Positions 1-10,335 of a stretch of DNA of 64,000 nucleotides are shown one piece after another. The translations under genes and the position numbers were made by a program. Within the stretch, counting starts at the first letter, position 1, and each line of letters starts with the position of its first letter. A model generated the notes under the pieces. The model saw only the letters and a list, made by a program, of their open reading frames with translations. It was not told the DNA's origin and ran no database searches. Source of the DNA: CALFCE01 sp964411665 (GTDB taxonomy: Bacteria; Pseudomonadota; Gammaproteobacteria; Granulosicoccales; Granulosicoccaceae); NCBI GenBank assembly GCA_964411665.1, contig CAYPMR010000006.1:1-64000 (forward strand). The letters are read 5' to 3'.

Positions 1-165
1 CTTGCTGACCTTGTCCTTGCTGACCTTGTCCTTGCTGACCTTGTCCTTGCTGACCCTGCCCTTGCTGACCCTGCCCTTGCTGACCTTGTCCTTGCTGACC
101 TTGTCCTTGCTGACCTTGTCCTTGCTGACCTTGTTCTTGTTGACCTTGTTCTTGTTGACTTTGTC
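1..165. repeat. 15-bp coding tandem repeat, 11 units
   Basis: Eleven units of cttgctgaccttgtc with a few C/T changes run from the window edge to 165 and probably continue beyond it. Read on the minus strand they encode Gly-Gln-Gln-Gly-Gln pentapeptides at the visible C-terminal end of the DUF4175-like protein. The period is a multiple of three, so copy number can change without a frameshift. Confidence 0.9.
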
Positions 166-3100
166 GAGCCTCTTCCAGAAGGCTGCGCAAATCACGAATC
201 TCATCGACTGCATTGGCAATGCGAATCCCGTCATCGTCGCCTTGCCAATCAGTCGGTGCTGTTTGCAATGCTTGCGCCGCTTCGTCCAGCAAATCTCTGA
301 ACTCCCTGATCGAATTCGTCACCAGAGACTCAATCGGTAATTGCGTTACGATATCACCTTGCTCTATCGCATCTGCACTGATGCCTAGCATCTCGGCGGT
401 GCGATTTTCATCAATCTCCGCTACCGCCTCATCCAGCAATTGCGTGGCCTCTGCAGCACCGGATTCTTGCGTGTCACTGCTAATTGATGCCACCTCATCA
501 CGGATGGATTCCAATTCGCGCTGCATGTCGCGTTTCTCTTGTACCAGCTCAATTCGCCTTTCCCGTATTAATCCGGATGAGTAACGACCTTGCTCACGTT
601 CCTGCAATTGACGTTGTTGTGCTCGGCGAAGCTCAATTTCCGTATTGCGTTGTTGCCGTGAAAGTTCGCCAGCGCGCTGCAATGCACGATTCAGGGCAGC
701 TAGTTGAGCTTGCTGTTGTTGCTCCGATAACAACTGCAACGCATCGTCAATAGCTTGTTCGACCTGCGCCTCTGCATCACGCGTAAGTGAATTTGTATCA
801 GCTGCATCAGATGGATCACGATCAAGTGATTCCTGTAACGCCTGTTCAGCCTGCCGTAAAGCATCTGCAGCAGAACGTGCGGCATCCGAGAGTTGCTGCG
901 ATTGTTGTTCTTCACCCAGCGCATCACTGTCATTGGTCGATTGTGCGCCCTGGTTACTTTGGCTATTTTGTTGTCCCTGACTACCTTCACCACCGGCTGA
1001 TTCGCCCTGCGCTGACTCCTGCGCATCTTCTCGCTCTATGTCTTCGAGCTGTTCGCGCAATTCTGCCAATTGGCGCTGCAACTCCTCCTGGCGCCATCTT
1101 TCCTCTTGCACAGGTTCTTCTTCTTGCCCAGCACGCTCCCGTCTTTGCTGTTCGGCCAATCTGCGTCTGGCAAGCTCTCGCAATTTCTCATATACATCCT
1201 CCGCACTTTGCTCCGACCCCTGCGCCTGCGGTGAATTCGGTTGCTCATACTGGTTACGCGCCAAATCCATTTCCAATTCAAACATTTCAGCCAGATCCTG
1301 AGACGCTTGACTACCACCGGCGCCACCAGCCTGATTGCGATTTAATTGAAAATCGGGAAATACCGCCTCGGCTTGCTGGAGTAACTTTAGTGCTTGCTGT
1401 TGAGGCTGAATCGCCTCCAGAAACGACAAATCCTGCAAGTGCTGCGCTGAGGGGCTCATTTGCTCCGACGCATCTCGCAATAATTCAACAAAACGGGCAA
1501 TGTCCTCACCCTGAGATACCAGCTCTCGAGCCTCGGTACGGTTTGCAAGCGTTATTGCTTGTTCCTGCAATGTAATTTGTAAATCAGCCAACAATTGCGC
1601 ATTGTCATTATGCAGATGGGCCTGCGACGCATCGACACCCACAGCTCTTTGCAGATTCCATGTGGCAACCAGTATTTCGCGTTGTCTTCTGGAGATTTCC
1701 CGACTGTCGGTAGCACCGCCGGCCTGACCGCCGCCGCCACCGCCGCCACCTCCACCTGCTTCTGTCCAGCTGCGATCAAAAGGACGAATATCGATAAGAA
1801 ACATATCAGTATCGCTGCGCTTGTCTCGGTCGGAGGCCGTCGCATAGTAAGAGATGAGGTCTCCAGGAGATAACTGCATATGTTCAGCGCCGAGAGATTC
1901 AGCAAAAAAGGTATATTCGTTAGATTGCTGATCCGGATCCAGCTCTATGCTTTGCCACTCACCGGCATTAACCGAATAATGCAATACCAGAGATTCAATA
2001 GCGAAATCATCACTCGCCTGCAGCGCAACTATAGCCTCTTCAACCGGGGTTATGCTGATATCCTTTGCGGGTCGGATAAATTCAATTTCAGGCGGCTTAT
2101 CCAGCTCAACGACGATCCGGTAGGCGCGACTGATATCGATGCGGCGTCCCAATAGCCGATCAGCAAATTGAAATTCAGCGTTATCACTTATCGCAAAGTC
2201 AGCGCGATAAAGAAACACGCCTGATTCGGTTTCAGAGGATTTCGCTTGCAACGCAACGACCTGTTCACCAATCGCCAGAATACCATCCAACAACGGCTTA
2301 TCAGTTTCTATTTCAAAATCAATGCGGCTTTCAAGAGGTGCTAACACATCATCAAGTGCATCAGTCTCGACACTTGAACGATTCGTCCACAGTGGCGGCG
2401 TAATACGCATCTTTGCACTGAGTAATCGAGCACGGGCAACAACGTTGATAACAAACACATCACTTTCAGTAAAACCGGACACCAGTCGATACTGCAGATT
2501 CTCTGAAATGCGATAAAGGGTATAGTCAAACGTTCCGTTGTCTGACACTTGCAGCAGCGTTGAGCGCCAGGGCGCGTCGCTTCCAGCCCCAGGATCACGT
2601 ACATCGAGTGTTAATTCATCGATTTCAAAGCCTTCAACTTGCGCTATGATCTGAGCGTTGTCACCTTCGAGTATTTCTATGCTGCCAGGGGAGACCACGA
2701 TGGCTCGCTCCTGCACGAGACCCGGCGTATACCAACCAGCCCAGACATGTCGTACACCATTTACAGTGTCTTGAGTTGCATTGTGCAGAAAGTGAATGCT
2801 GCCACCAACTGCAGCCACGATGACCAACAAAGGTAAAAACCACTGCCAGTGAGAAACTATTCTGGACAGGGGCGTTCTGTTGGCGATATGTGTTGCATCA
2901 CCTGCCAACAACTCTGTAAATCCCTGTTGCCCTGTCCCTGGCTGATAATTATCGCTGGTGACTACATGACGAGCGCTTCGTCGAGGCTCACGGGGACTGT
3001 AACCGTCTCGCAATTCCACATAGGTTTCGATTCGACCATCAAATTCCGTAGCCGAGGTTTCCAGTAGATCAACGCCACGATTGCGACGTAATTGCACAAG

Positions 3101-3331
3101 AGGCCACACCAACAATACGGCACACACAAACACCGGACCCAGTATTAAAAACCCGCGAGCCGCATTCACTATCTTGTCGAGATAGCCTACACGTCCACCT
3201 AAGGCGACGGTAATTGCCGTTATAGCCAGCACGACAAGTACAATCACTGCCAGCGTACGCAGCAAGTGCACCAGGCTCTTGCGACGTTGTGCCCGGTTTA
3301 TGTAGCGATCCAGTTTGTTCGATATATGCAC
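1..3331 (-). CDS. DUF4175-like membrane-anchored coiled-coil protein (3' end off window)
   Basis: The frame is open from the left window edge to about 3440, so the C-terminus is missing. The upstream gene's TAA lies in the same frame and no in-frame ATG follows it, so I take the GTG at 3331; an upstream ATT cannot be excluded. The N-terminus has hydrophobic helices at about residues 21-45, 59-79 and 162-180, then a beta-rich region, a run of ten or so glycines near residue 530, and a long Glu/Gln/Arg-rich coiled coil. It ends, as far as visible, in Gln-Gly repeats. The layout resembles TIGR02302/DUF4175 proteins, which often sit at the end of MoxR-VWA operons. It is probably an envelope scaffold; no catalytic motif is visible. 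It is the last gene of the 13770-to-1 operon. Confidence 0.72.
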   Translation of the reverse strand, partial: MHISNKLDRYINRAQRRKSLVHLLRTLAVIVLVVLAITAITVALGGRVGYLDKIVNAARGFLILGPVFVCAVLLVWPLVQLRRNRGVDLLETSATEFDGRIETYVELRDGYSPREPRRSARHVVTSDNYQPGTGQQGFTELLAGDATHIANRTPLSRIVSHWQWFLPLLVIVAAVGGSIHFLHNATQDTVNGVRHVWAGWYTPGLVQERAIVVSPGSIEILEGDNAQIIAQVEGFEIDELTLDVRDPGAGSDAPWRSTLLQVSDNGTFDYTLYRISENLQYRLVSGFTESDVFVINVVARARLLSAKMRITPPLWTNRSSVETDALDDVLAPLESRIDFEIETDKPLLDGILAIGEQVVALQAKSSETESGVFLYRADFAISDNAEFQFADRLLGRRIDISRAYRIVVELDKPPEIEFIRPAKDISITPVEEAIVALQASDDFAIESLVLHYSVNAGEWQSIELDPDQQSNEYTFFAESLGAEHMQLSPGDLISYYATASDRDKRSDTDMFLIDIRPFDRSWTEAGGGGGGGGGGQAGGATDSREISRRQREILVATWNLQRAVGVDASQAHLHNDNAQLLADLQITLQEQAITLANRTEARELVSQGEDIARFVELLRDASEQMSPSAQHLQDLSFLEAIQPQQQALKLLQQAEAVFPDFQLNRNQAGGAGGSQASQDLAEMFELEMDLARNQYEQPNSPQAQGSEQSAEDVYEKLRELARRRLAEQQRRERAGQEEEPVQEERWRQEELQRQLAELREQLEDIEREDAQESAQGESAGGEGSQGQQNSQSNQGAQSTNDSDALGEEQQSQQLSDAARSAADALRQAEQALQESLDRDPSDAADTNSLTRDAEAQVEQAIDDALQLLSEQQQQAQLAALNRALQRAGELSRQQRNTEIELRRAQQRQLQEREQGRYSSGLIRERRIELVQEKRDMQRELESIRDEVASISSDTQESGAAEATQLLDEAVAEIDENRTAEMLGISADAIEQGDIVTQLPIESLVTNSIREFRDLLDEAAQALQTAPTDWQGDDDGIRIANAVDEIRDLRSLLEEARQSQQEQGQQEQGQQGQGQQGQGQQGQGQQGQGQQGQGQQGQGQQGQGQQGQGQQ

Positions 3332-3392
3332 CGTGTATCTCGTAATCGTCTCTCGTGCTATGTCATTAGTGTCAGAGTGTTCGAAGCCTGAT

Positions 3393-3438
3393 TTGTTAAA
3401 ACTCTTGTTAAAACCTTTGTTGAAGCCATTGTTGATGC
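3393..3438. repeat. 12-bp intergenic tandem repeat, 4 units
   Basis: Four degenerate units based on TTGTTAAAACCT fill the gap between the BatA-like gene and the proposed GTG start of the DUF4175-like gene. The repeat makes the start of the downstream gene hard to call, because it also translates as an open stretch of Asn/Phe-rich codons. Confidence 0.7.
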
Positions 3439-3439
3439 T

Positions 3440-5794
3440 TTAATTCGAACCTCTGAGTCGCGCAAATGTCCTGTTGGCAAATACAATTTCAAACAGCATG
3501 ACAGCCAATAACAAAGGTAGTAGCCAGCGCCACAGCGAAAAATCCTGATACCCCTGCTGACCTTTAACCTTTACGGTGTTGCTATCAGAATCGATTGCTT
3601 GTTCAGAATCGGTTTGTCCCACCCCATCATCGCTGGCAAGCGCTGTAGTGCCCTGCGAAAGGTACTGACTTTCCCAAAGCTTGATAGTCTCTTGCTCCAA
3701 GCTTGATACATCAGATTCTGCAGGATCAATTCCTACCTGAATATGATGCACATCATTTTTTTCTAAAACAGTATAAGTGCCAGATTCGGCCAAAACATGT
3801 GCTTGTCGACTAGTCGTTGAAGCAATGTCAAAAACCGGCTCCTCATCAGGCGTTAACAATTGCGTATTACCATCAAGAACCAACACAGAGCCACTTGATA
3901 GTCTGGACGGATAGCGACGGTTATTTAGCATATAGTCTGTAACGGATTGCATGAAGGGTACAAACACTGGATTGACCGGCAGGTTAGTGCTCAAACCATC
4001 CAGCGGTGTTGTCAACACCAGCAATGCGATGTCATTTTCGGCGCTTTTCGATGATACGCTTTCATCGGAATTGTCAGAGCGCACAAGCTGTGATTGTCGG
4101 GGTTGTAAAAGCACGGGTACTCCGGCATCACTGGCGAGTAGTACATCTGCCTCCTCTGAAAAATAAGACAATGCATTGCCTGCAGGTTCAACGGTATCGT
4201 CAGAACTTTGCGCTCCAGTCACACTACGGTTACTGTTAATGGTTGATCCAGTTACCAACTGACTTAACACGTCGCTTAAACGCTGCAGATCAGCTGAACG
4301 CCACAATGGGCGCGAGAGCTGAACAGAAGCCCAGCCCCTTCGATCCAGCGATAATGGGTGGACAGTATCAACCTGGGTGACAGGATCTGCACCTGAAATT
4401 CCGGCAACGGTACTGGCATTTGTATCAACGCCAGCAAGATCGCTATCAGTGGAACCGGCCAGTATCTGCAAGACAGCACCACCTTTTCGCCAATAGGATT
4501 GTGCAGCTTCGGGTAAAGCTACGTCGCCCTGCGCATGCAAGACAATCAGCAGTCGGGTAGCCGGATCCACCACACTCACACGTGTATCAAGTTCCGATAA
4601 TTCTACGTTGTACATCTGTCTGAAAGCCGCGTCCAGATAGGCAATATCACGCTGTTGACTGATCGGATCTATGGGTAATACAGCAACCTGCAAGGGCTTG
4701 TTAAGCGGTAAGGCGAGGTTAACCCGATTATCAAACGGCTGTTTATCATCAGCGGCAAGTTGACCCGTCAATTCCACAACCAATGTCAGCGCCCGGGAGG
4801 CATTACCTGACACATTGCCAATACTGCGTACAGAATCATTCAGATTTTCCAATAACATCTGATGTTGAACTAGCTGCCCCGGCTTTATCCGAATCTGTTC
4901 CACACCCAGCAGCTGACCTTGCGCAGCCACTGTTATCTCAACAGCATCGCTCAGAGGGTTTTCCTGCGCTGCATTCATTCTTGCAACCGACAGGTGTATC
5001 TCTGAATCTATCCGTGCACTGCGTGCGTCCAACCAGGTAACCCTTGAGCTCAGTGACAGGTTGTAGTCCGTATCTGTAACCGATGTATAGAGCTTTACAC
5101 TAGCAAGATTTTCTCTATACAAACTATTGATTCCGTTCCCCACCGCACTACGCTGCGCATCGGATACCAAATGTAAGTGGACAGCCTCACTTTGTTTCCC
5201 AGCGAAACTTTGTACGTCATCCATAATCAATGCATAGTCAATTGACGCCAGACCTGGTACTTGTTGGTTGAGAAATTCCAGTTGAGAGCGTAAGTTCCGG
5301 TTCAACGTCAATGCATCACCGGATTGAGCCTCTGCATCGCTGCCATCGACCTCTGCTGTACCACTAGCAACGCGATTTCCCGGCAACTCCCCCGAAGCCA
5401 GACGCAACACCACATCAGATGAATTACCGTGTTCTTCAACCAGTTCATCCACTTGTTGCAATGCGTTGTTCCAGCGATCACCGTGACGCATTGAAAACGA
5501 GTCGTCCAGTACGACAAGATGAATATCATTGCCACCACCTGTTAACGGACGTAACAGTTTAAGTACTGGTTCAGTAAACAGGAAACAAAGCGCTGCCAGC
5601 AATAACACACGCAATGCCAGTAACAACCGGTAGCGCAATTTTTTACGCCGTGACATGCTGCGCCGGGTTTGCTCAAGAAAGCGGTTGGATGGAAAAGACT
5701 CAACAGGTGCATTCTGCTCCTGCATACGGTGCAACAAAAACGGCAGAGCAATTGCGAGCAGTCCGGTCAGAAAAAGTGGTGCGAGCAGCGTCAT
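3440..5794 (-). CDS. BatA-like membrane protein with VWA-type domain
   Basis: This 784-aa protein begins with the hydrophobic BatA-type N-terminus (aerotolerance regulator N-terminal domain: helix at residues 5-22, a basic patch MSRRKKLRYR, second helix at about 56-75). A VWA-like segment with the metal-site pattern DDSFSM follows near residue 95. The long middle is Ser/Asp-rich and variable, and a single C-terminal membrane helix (WRWLLPLLLAVMLFEIVF) lies just before the end. The gene starts 6 nt after the DUF58 stop. In this family such proteins work with a MoxR ATPase and DUF58 partner at the inner membrane; the substrate is unknown. Confidence 0.75.
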   Translation of the reverse strand: MTLLAPLFLTGLLAIALPFLLHRMQEQNAPVESFPSNRFLEQTRRSMSRRKKLRYRLLLALRVLLLAALCFLFTEPVLKLLRPLTGGGNDIHLVVLDDSFSMRHGDRWNNALQQVDELVEEHGNSSDVVLRLASGELPGNRVASGTAEVDGSDAEAQSGDALTLNRNLRSQLEFLNQQVPGLASIDYALIMDDVQSFAGKQSEAVHLHLVSDAQRSAVGNGINSLYRENLASVKLYTSVTDTDYNLSLSSRVTWLDARSARIDSEIHLSVARMNAAQENPLSDAVEITVAAQGQLLGVEQIRIKPGQLVQHQMLLENLNDSVRSIGNVSGNASRALTLVVELTGQLAADDKQPFDNRVNLALPLNKPLQVAVLPIDPISQQRDIAYLDAAFRQMYNVELSELDTRVSVVDPATRLLIVLHAQGDVALPEAAQSYWRKGGAVLQILAGSTDSDLAGVDTNASTVAGISGADPVTQVDTVHPLSLDRRGWASVQLSRPLWRSADLQRLSDVLSQLVTGSTINSNRSVTGAQSSDDTVEPAGNALSYFSEEADVLLASDAGVPVLLQPRQSQLVRSDNSDESVSSKSAENDIALLVLTTPLDGLSTNLPVNPVFVPFMQSVTDYMLNNRRYPSRLSSGSVLVLDGNTQLLTPDEEPVFDIASTTSRQAHVLAESGTYTVLEKNDVHHIQVGIDPAESDVSSLEQETIKLWESQYLSQGTTALASDDGVGQTDSEQAIDSDSNTVKVKGQQGYQDFSLWRWLLPLLLAVMLFEIVFANRTFARLRGSN

Positions 5795-5800
5795 GACTTT

Positions 5801-6829
5801 CTATTGTTTGCGTTGCCTGAACAACAGATAGCGTTGCAAGGTATCATCAAGCGGCTCATCAGTTACGATGCGTTTGTAGTCAACGCCACTGCGCACTGTT
5901 CTGCTCTCTAGCGCTTCGCAGTGCTCTAGTAATCGCTCTCGATAGTCTGATTCCATCCACTGCGGATCCACATCCGTACGTTCTCCGGTTTCAAGATCTG
6001 ACAAAGAGACTACTTGCTTGAATTGCGGTTGTATTTCGGCAGGATCAAGTACATGAAACAGTGCCATATCCTGTTGTCTGTGAACCAGCGGTTGCAGGGT
6101 ACTTGCCAGCGATTCCGGGTCCGTATAGAAGTCAGAGACTACTGCGATAAGACCGCGTTTGGCTGAGAGCGTATGCAAGGAGTCGATCGCATCTGCAATA
6201 TTAGTCTGGCTGGATGCTTGTGCGCTCTCCAGTGCCGCAAATATGCGCGGCAAGGTATCCGGTCGCGACGACGGTGGTATCACTGTTTTTACCGTATCAT
6301 CAAACACAACCAAACCTACCGCGTCATGTTGTTTGCTGGCGAGATAAGCAAGGGAAGCAATCAGATAACGCGCGTAATCAAACTTTGTTAGTTGCTGAGC
6401 GTCTCCGCCCACATCACTGTCAGAGTGCACGGCTTGTGATCCGTATGCCATTGAGCCACTGGCATCCAGCAACAGCGTCAAGGATGTATTGGTGTCTCCA
6501 CGGAAACGTTTGATATAAGTCTTGTCTGTGCGTGCATAGACATTCCAGTCAACAAAACGTAAATCATCACCTTCGTTGTAAGCACGGTACTCGGCAAATT
6601 CCTGACTGAAACCAAAATGGGGTGAACGATGTAAACCTGTCAGTAAGCCATCAACAACAGCTCGCGCCAAAAGTTCGAGATTACCCAGCCGTGACAGCAC
6701 TGAGGGTTGTATCCAGCGACGCGCTGGAGCACCTGCAGCACGCCTCGCGTTCCCACGACCGGAGACACTGTTAGACGAGCCACTTTGCTGATCACCCTGG
6801 GGATCGCTTTTATAACTTGTCTCAGCCAC
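5801..6829 (-). CDS. DUF58 family protein
   Basis: This 342-aa protein uses a GTG start. The first 40 residues are polar and low in complexity. The DUF58 core follows with the hallmark EYRAYNEGDDLRFVDWNVYA segment, then a VWA-like fold with the metal-site motif DASGSMA near residue 120. DUF58 proteins are the regular partners of MoxR ATPases, and the gene lies directly downstream of one with 40 nt between them. It is probably cytosolic or peripheral to the membrane. Its exact role in this system is not known. Confidence 0.85.
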   Translation of the reverse strand: MAETSYKSDPQGDQQSGSSNSVSGRGNARRAAGAPARRWIQPSVLSRLGNLELLARAVVDGLLTGLHRSPHFGFSQEFAEYRAYNEGDDLRFVDWNVYARTDKTYIKRFRGDTNTSLTLLLDASGSMAYGSQAVHSDSDVGGDAQQLTKFDYARYLIASLAYLASKQHDAVGLVVFDDTVKTVIPPSSRPDTLPRIFAALESAQASSQTNIADAIDSLHTLSAKRGLIAVVSDFYTDPESLASTLQPLVHRQQDMALFHVLDPAEIQPQFKQVVSLSDLETGERTDVDPQWMESDYRERLLEHCEALESRTVRSGVDYKRIVTDEPLDDTLQRYLLFRQRKQ

Positions 6830-6869
6830 AAGTTTTAACGCACGCTTGAGAAGGATTAATCATAGTCAT

Positions 6870-7904
6870 TCAGGCAGCAGGCTGCGCTGCCATCGCCGTA
6901 TTGGACCTGACCAGATCATCCAGCACATCATCTACTGTGACACCATCCGCTTCAGCATAATAATTGGCCAGTACCCGGTGACGCAGCACAGGTTTGGCCA
7001 AGGCATTAATATCATCACGCGTGACGTGATAGCGTCCCGCCATCAACGCACGAGCCTTGGCTGACAGCGTGATAAACATGGTGGCGCGAACACTGGCACC
7101 AAAGCGTATGTATTTTCTGACTTGTTCTGACGCACTGACTTCAGCCGGTCGCGTTGCGCGCACCAGATCAACAGCATATTGCGATACAGCATCCGAAATC
7201 GGAACCTGTCGAACCAATTGCTGGAACGCCAGTACCTCGTCAGGATTTGTACAGGCTTGCACGGGAGCCGGTTGTTCATCACCAGTGAACCGACGCACCA
7301 CCTGCTGCTCTTCATCGGCGGAGAGATAGTCCAGCAAAATATTAAAAAGAAAGCGATCCAGTTGGGCCTCGGGCAGCGGATAAGTGCCTTCGAGCTCGAG
7401 TGGGTTTTGCGTGGCAAGTACGAAAAAAGGTTTATCTATGTTGTGTATGCTGCCACGAACAGTAGTGGAATACTCCTGCATCGCCTCAAGCAAAGCGGCC
7501 TGGGTTTTAGGCGGAGTTCTGTTTATCTCATCGGCAAGTAATACATTAGTGAAAACCGGTCCGGGTATAAATCGCCATTGTTTGCCGCCAACTCCATCAT
7601 CTTCAATAATATCTGTGCCGGTAATATCCGTTGGCATCAGATCGGGGGTGAACTGAATACGATTAAATTCCAGGCCCAGTGCATCAGCCAGGGTTCTGAC
7701 CAGCAACGTTTTGGCTGTACCTGGCATACCGGTTACCAGACAATGTCCGCCGACAAACAATGTGATCAGCATGTGCTCGACAACATCGCTTTGACCAACG
7801 ATGACGCGGCCAACTTCAAAACGAAGTGAATCGGCCACAACTTTGAATCGCTCCGCCAGCTGTGTCGTACTATGATCCAGTTCCAGATCAGGTGTTTTAG
7901 TCAA
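6870..7904 (-). CDS. MoxR family AAA+ ATPase
   Basis: This 344-aa AAA+ ATPase has Walker A GMPGTAKT at residues 59-66, Walker B ending in DE at 125-126, and the MoxR signatures ATQNPLELEGTYPLPEAQLDRF and YIRFGASVRA. The start is a TTG with a GGAG ribosome site 8 nt upstream; the GGAG itself overlaps the end of the preceding gene, whose stop is 1 nt away. MoxR ATPases act as chaperones that activate or insert partner proteins carrying VWA domains. Three such partners are encoded in the same operon. Confidence 0.93.
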   Translation of the reverse strand: MTKTPDLELDHSTTQLAERFKVVADSLRFEVGRVIVGQSDVVEHMLITLFVGGHCLVTGMPGTAKTLLVRTLADALGLEFNRIQFTPDLMPTDITGTDIIEDDGVGGKQWRFIPGPVFTNVLLADEINRTPPKTQAALLEAMQEYSTTVRGSIHNIDKPFFVLATQNPLELEGTYPLPEAQLDRFLFNILLDYLSADEEQQVVRRFTGDEQPAPVQACTNPDEVLAFQQLVRQVPISDAVSQYAVDLVRATRPAEVSASEQVRKYIRFGASVRATMFITLSAKARALMAGRYHVTRDDINALAKPVLRHRVLANYYAEADGVTVDDVLDDLVRSNTAMAAQPAA

Positions 7905-7905
7905 T

Positions 7906-10335
7906 TTATTCTCCGGGGTTCAATTCGTTCAATTCCAGAAGCAGTTTCTGGGCATCGCGAAAGAACGGCGTGCGTTCAAGCGCCAACAAAACATTTCTGC
8001 GTGCCTGTGCTTCATTACCCTGTTGCCTGTATGCCTTGGCCTTACCCAGTAACACAACACTCTCAGCCTCAGGTCGTATACCCAGCAGAGCATTGAATTC
8101 ACGAATGGCCTTTACCGGTTCCCCATTAGCCAGATAATAGTCGCCCAGACGACGATGTGTAGCCACTGTATAGGGCATTACCCAGTTAAGGGATTCAAGT
8201 ACCGCAAATGCATCTTCCTCACGTCCAGCCGCTTCGAGATCTGTTGCCAGGCGTTGCATCTCGGCAGGCACAGACCCGCCGCGAACATACCATTGCCAGC
8301 GCGCCTCCAGGGCGTCAACATCATTGCCCATAGAGCGCTGTATCTCTGCTAGTGCCAGCCAACCCGTGCCATTACCAACATGTTCCGGGTAGTAGTCAAT
8401 ACGTTGCTGGATAATCGCACGAAGTGCTTCCAACGCCTGTGGTGACCAGGGTGCACCACCTTGTTCTTCAGTGCGGGCCATCCGTGCCAAACTGCTTTGG
8501 ATGATCTGGCCTAACTGTTGCCAATGTTGCTGATTGGTCAATATGTTTGCATAACGTTCACTGACATGGGCATTGAACAGAGCATCGAATTTACTTGACT
8601 CAAGATCGATTGCCTTTTGCAATGCAGTTTTCGTTGAATCGCCGTTTGCAAATGCCTTGAGCATTGTGACAAGGGCCTGATGCCCCCAACGTTCAGCAAT
8701 AAAATCGCAGATCAACCCCGCCTGCATGTACGAGACGTTAACCTGTCCTTCGTAGGTAGGACGTACAAATCCCGCATCAAGCCTATCGACTGGCAAAAAA
8801 GCCCCTTCACTGAACCTGCTTAGTACCTGAATTGGCAATTCGCGACTAGGTAGCGGTCCGGTATTCCATTCTTCATAGACAGAAATGCCCTCGCTAAACC
8901 AACGCGGCAATAAATGATTGGCGGCTTCCAGTGTGAAGACATGAGCCATTTCATGCCACAACGTACTGCCCCAATGAAAGTCATTGGTTGAACGTGCTTT
9001 GGGACTATCCATCGCAACTACATAACCAAATGTAACGCCGAGTAAACCAACACCTGGCGTACTGACAGTGCGAACGCCGAAATCATCATGATTGTGATAG
9101 AGCTCAACCACCACGGGTTTTTCCAGCGCAAAATCATAGCGCTCAGTAAAGCTTCTGATTGAATCTCCCACCAGTTCGATAACGTACGGCTCCAGCGCGT
9201 CGACACTGTCCCGATTAAGACGCAACAACATACGTCCTATGGGTTCCTGTTCCTGATCTTGATTCGACGCTTCTGGATCCGCCAGCACATCAGCATAGGA
9301 GACACGCATATCATCTATATCATCGAGCAAACGCAGAGTGTTGACTGTTTCTGTGTTGAACGGATCTGCGGCGTAGGCTTGCATCAGATGATACCGCGCA
9401 GCATTAATGTCATTGATACGCAGCGAATTTATTCCCAATTGAGAATGTGCAGAAGCCAGAGTCGGTTCAGTTCGAACCGCTTTTCGATACAAGTCCACCG
9501 CTTCCCGATAACGGTAGGTAATGATGTAAAAATGTGCAGGGGTTGCATAAATACCACCATATCCAGGGTTTTCGCTGAGTGACTTCTCGGTCCACTCGCC
9601 AGGATAGGTCCCGTCCAGTAACTCCGCCGATGCCAATAAGGCATAGACCTCCAGTGCTGGCAGATTTTGATCTTTTGCCAGATCGAGTGTACTTACCAGA
9701 ATCTCACGCGCATCTTCCGTACGCTGCGCTTCCAGTAGCATTCGAGCCAGTAGTAGATTGGCAGGTATTGAATCCGGATGATCATCGAGAATACCGAGCA
9801 CTTCGTCGCGCGCACCGCCGGCATACTGACTGGCCAGCGCTGACGCCAGGCCAACACGCGCTGGTAAGTATTCAGCACCCATGAGCAAGGCTTCACGATA
9901 CAAAGATGCGGCTTCACCGTACTGATGCGTGCGCAAATACAGATCACCCCAATTGGTTAACACACGCGGGGTCTGCACAATAACAGCTGCTTCGCGATAT
10001 AGCCGGTTGGCCTGACGAAAATCATTCAGGGCACTCGCCGCCATTGCCTGCATCAATACGGCAGAGGTATCGTCTTTTGCCACCGAGTCAGGGTCCGCCA
10101 CAATTTGCCGATAGCAATCGGTCGACTCGTCTACGTCACCCTGATAAGCAGAACCATCACAGATTGCCAGAGCTTCTGGCCGGTCGTCAGCATAATAAAA
10201 CTGCAGTGCCTGAAGTCTGGATGTGCTCAGGCTGAAACCCAAAACGCAACACAATAGAATCAGATTTTTCAGGTTTGCATATCCTTGACTGTCACGATTG
10301 GGAAGGCAAACAAATGCTTTACTGATCATCGTCAC
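7906..10335 (-). CDS. Secreted TPR protein with zincin peptidase (MA-like) domain
   Basis: This is an 809-aa protein. The start is GTG at 10335 or ATG at 10329, both inside the end of the preceding gene. A signal peptide (LILLCCVLGFSL) is followed by several TPR units in the N-terminal half. A gluzincin site HEMAH sits near residue 465, with the third-ligand region FSEGISVYEEW downstream, and more TPR units lie at the C-terminus. The architecture points to a periplasmic metallopeptidase or scaffold. Its position between the caspase-like gene and moxR, with an overlap on one side and a 1-nt gap on the other, indicates strict co-expression. Confidence 0.8.
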   Translation of the reverse strand: MTMISKAFVCLPNRDSQGYANLKNLILLCCVLGFSLSTSRLQALQFYYADDRPEALAICDGSAYQGDVDESTDCYRQIVADPDSVAKDDTSAVLMQAMAASALNDFRQANRLYREAAVIVQTPRVLTNWGDLYLRTHQYGEAASLYREALLMGAEYLPARVGLASALASQYAGGARDEVLGILDDHPDSIPANLLLARMLLEAQRTEDAREILVSTLDLAKDQNLPALEVYALLASAELLDGTYPGEWTEKSLSENPGYGGIYATPAHFYIITYRYREAVDLYRKAVRTEPTLASAHSQLGINSLRINDINAARYHLMQAYAADPFNTETVNTLRLLDDIDDMRVSYADVLADPEASNQDQEQEPIGRMLLRLNRDSVDALEPYVIELVGDSIRSFTERYDFALEKPVVVELYHNHDDFGVRTVSTPGVGLLGVTFGYVVAMDSPKARSTNDFHWGSTLWHEMAHVFTLEAANHLLPRWFSEGISVYEEWNTGPLPSRELPIQVLSRFSEGAFLPVDRLDAGFVRPTYEGQVNVSYMQAGLICDFIAERWGHQALVTMLKAFANGDSTKTALQKAIDLESSKFDALFNAHVSERYANILTNQQHWQQLGQIIQSSLARMARTEEQGGAPWSPQALEALRAIIQQRIDYYPEHVGNGTGWLALAEIQRSMGNDVDALEARWQWYVRGGSVPAEMQRLATDLEAAGREEDAFAVLESLNWVMPYTVATHRRLGDYYLANGEPVKAIREFNALLGIRPEAESVVLLGKAKAYRQQGNEAQARRNVLLALERTPFFRDAQKLLLELNELNPGE

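Noticed and set aside
2..340. Leu/Thr-rich open frame on the plus strand
   Set aside because: It is the shadow of the 15-bp repeat; the minus frame is continuous with a 1110-codon protein with membrane helices and coiled coil.
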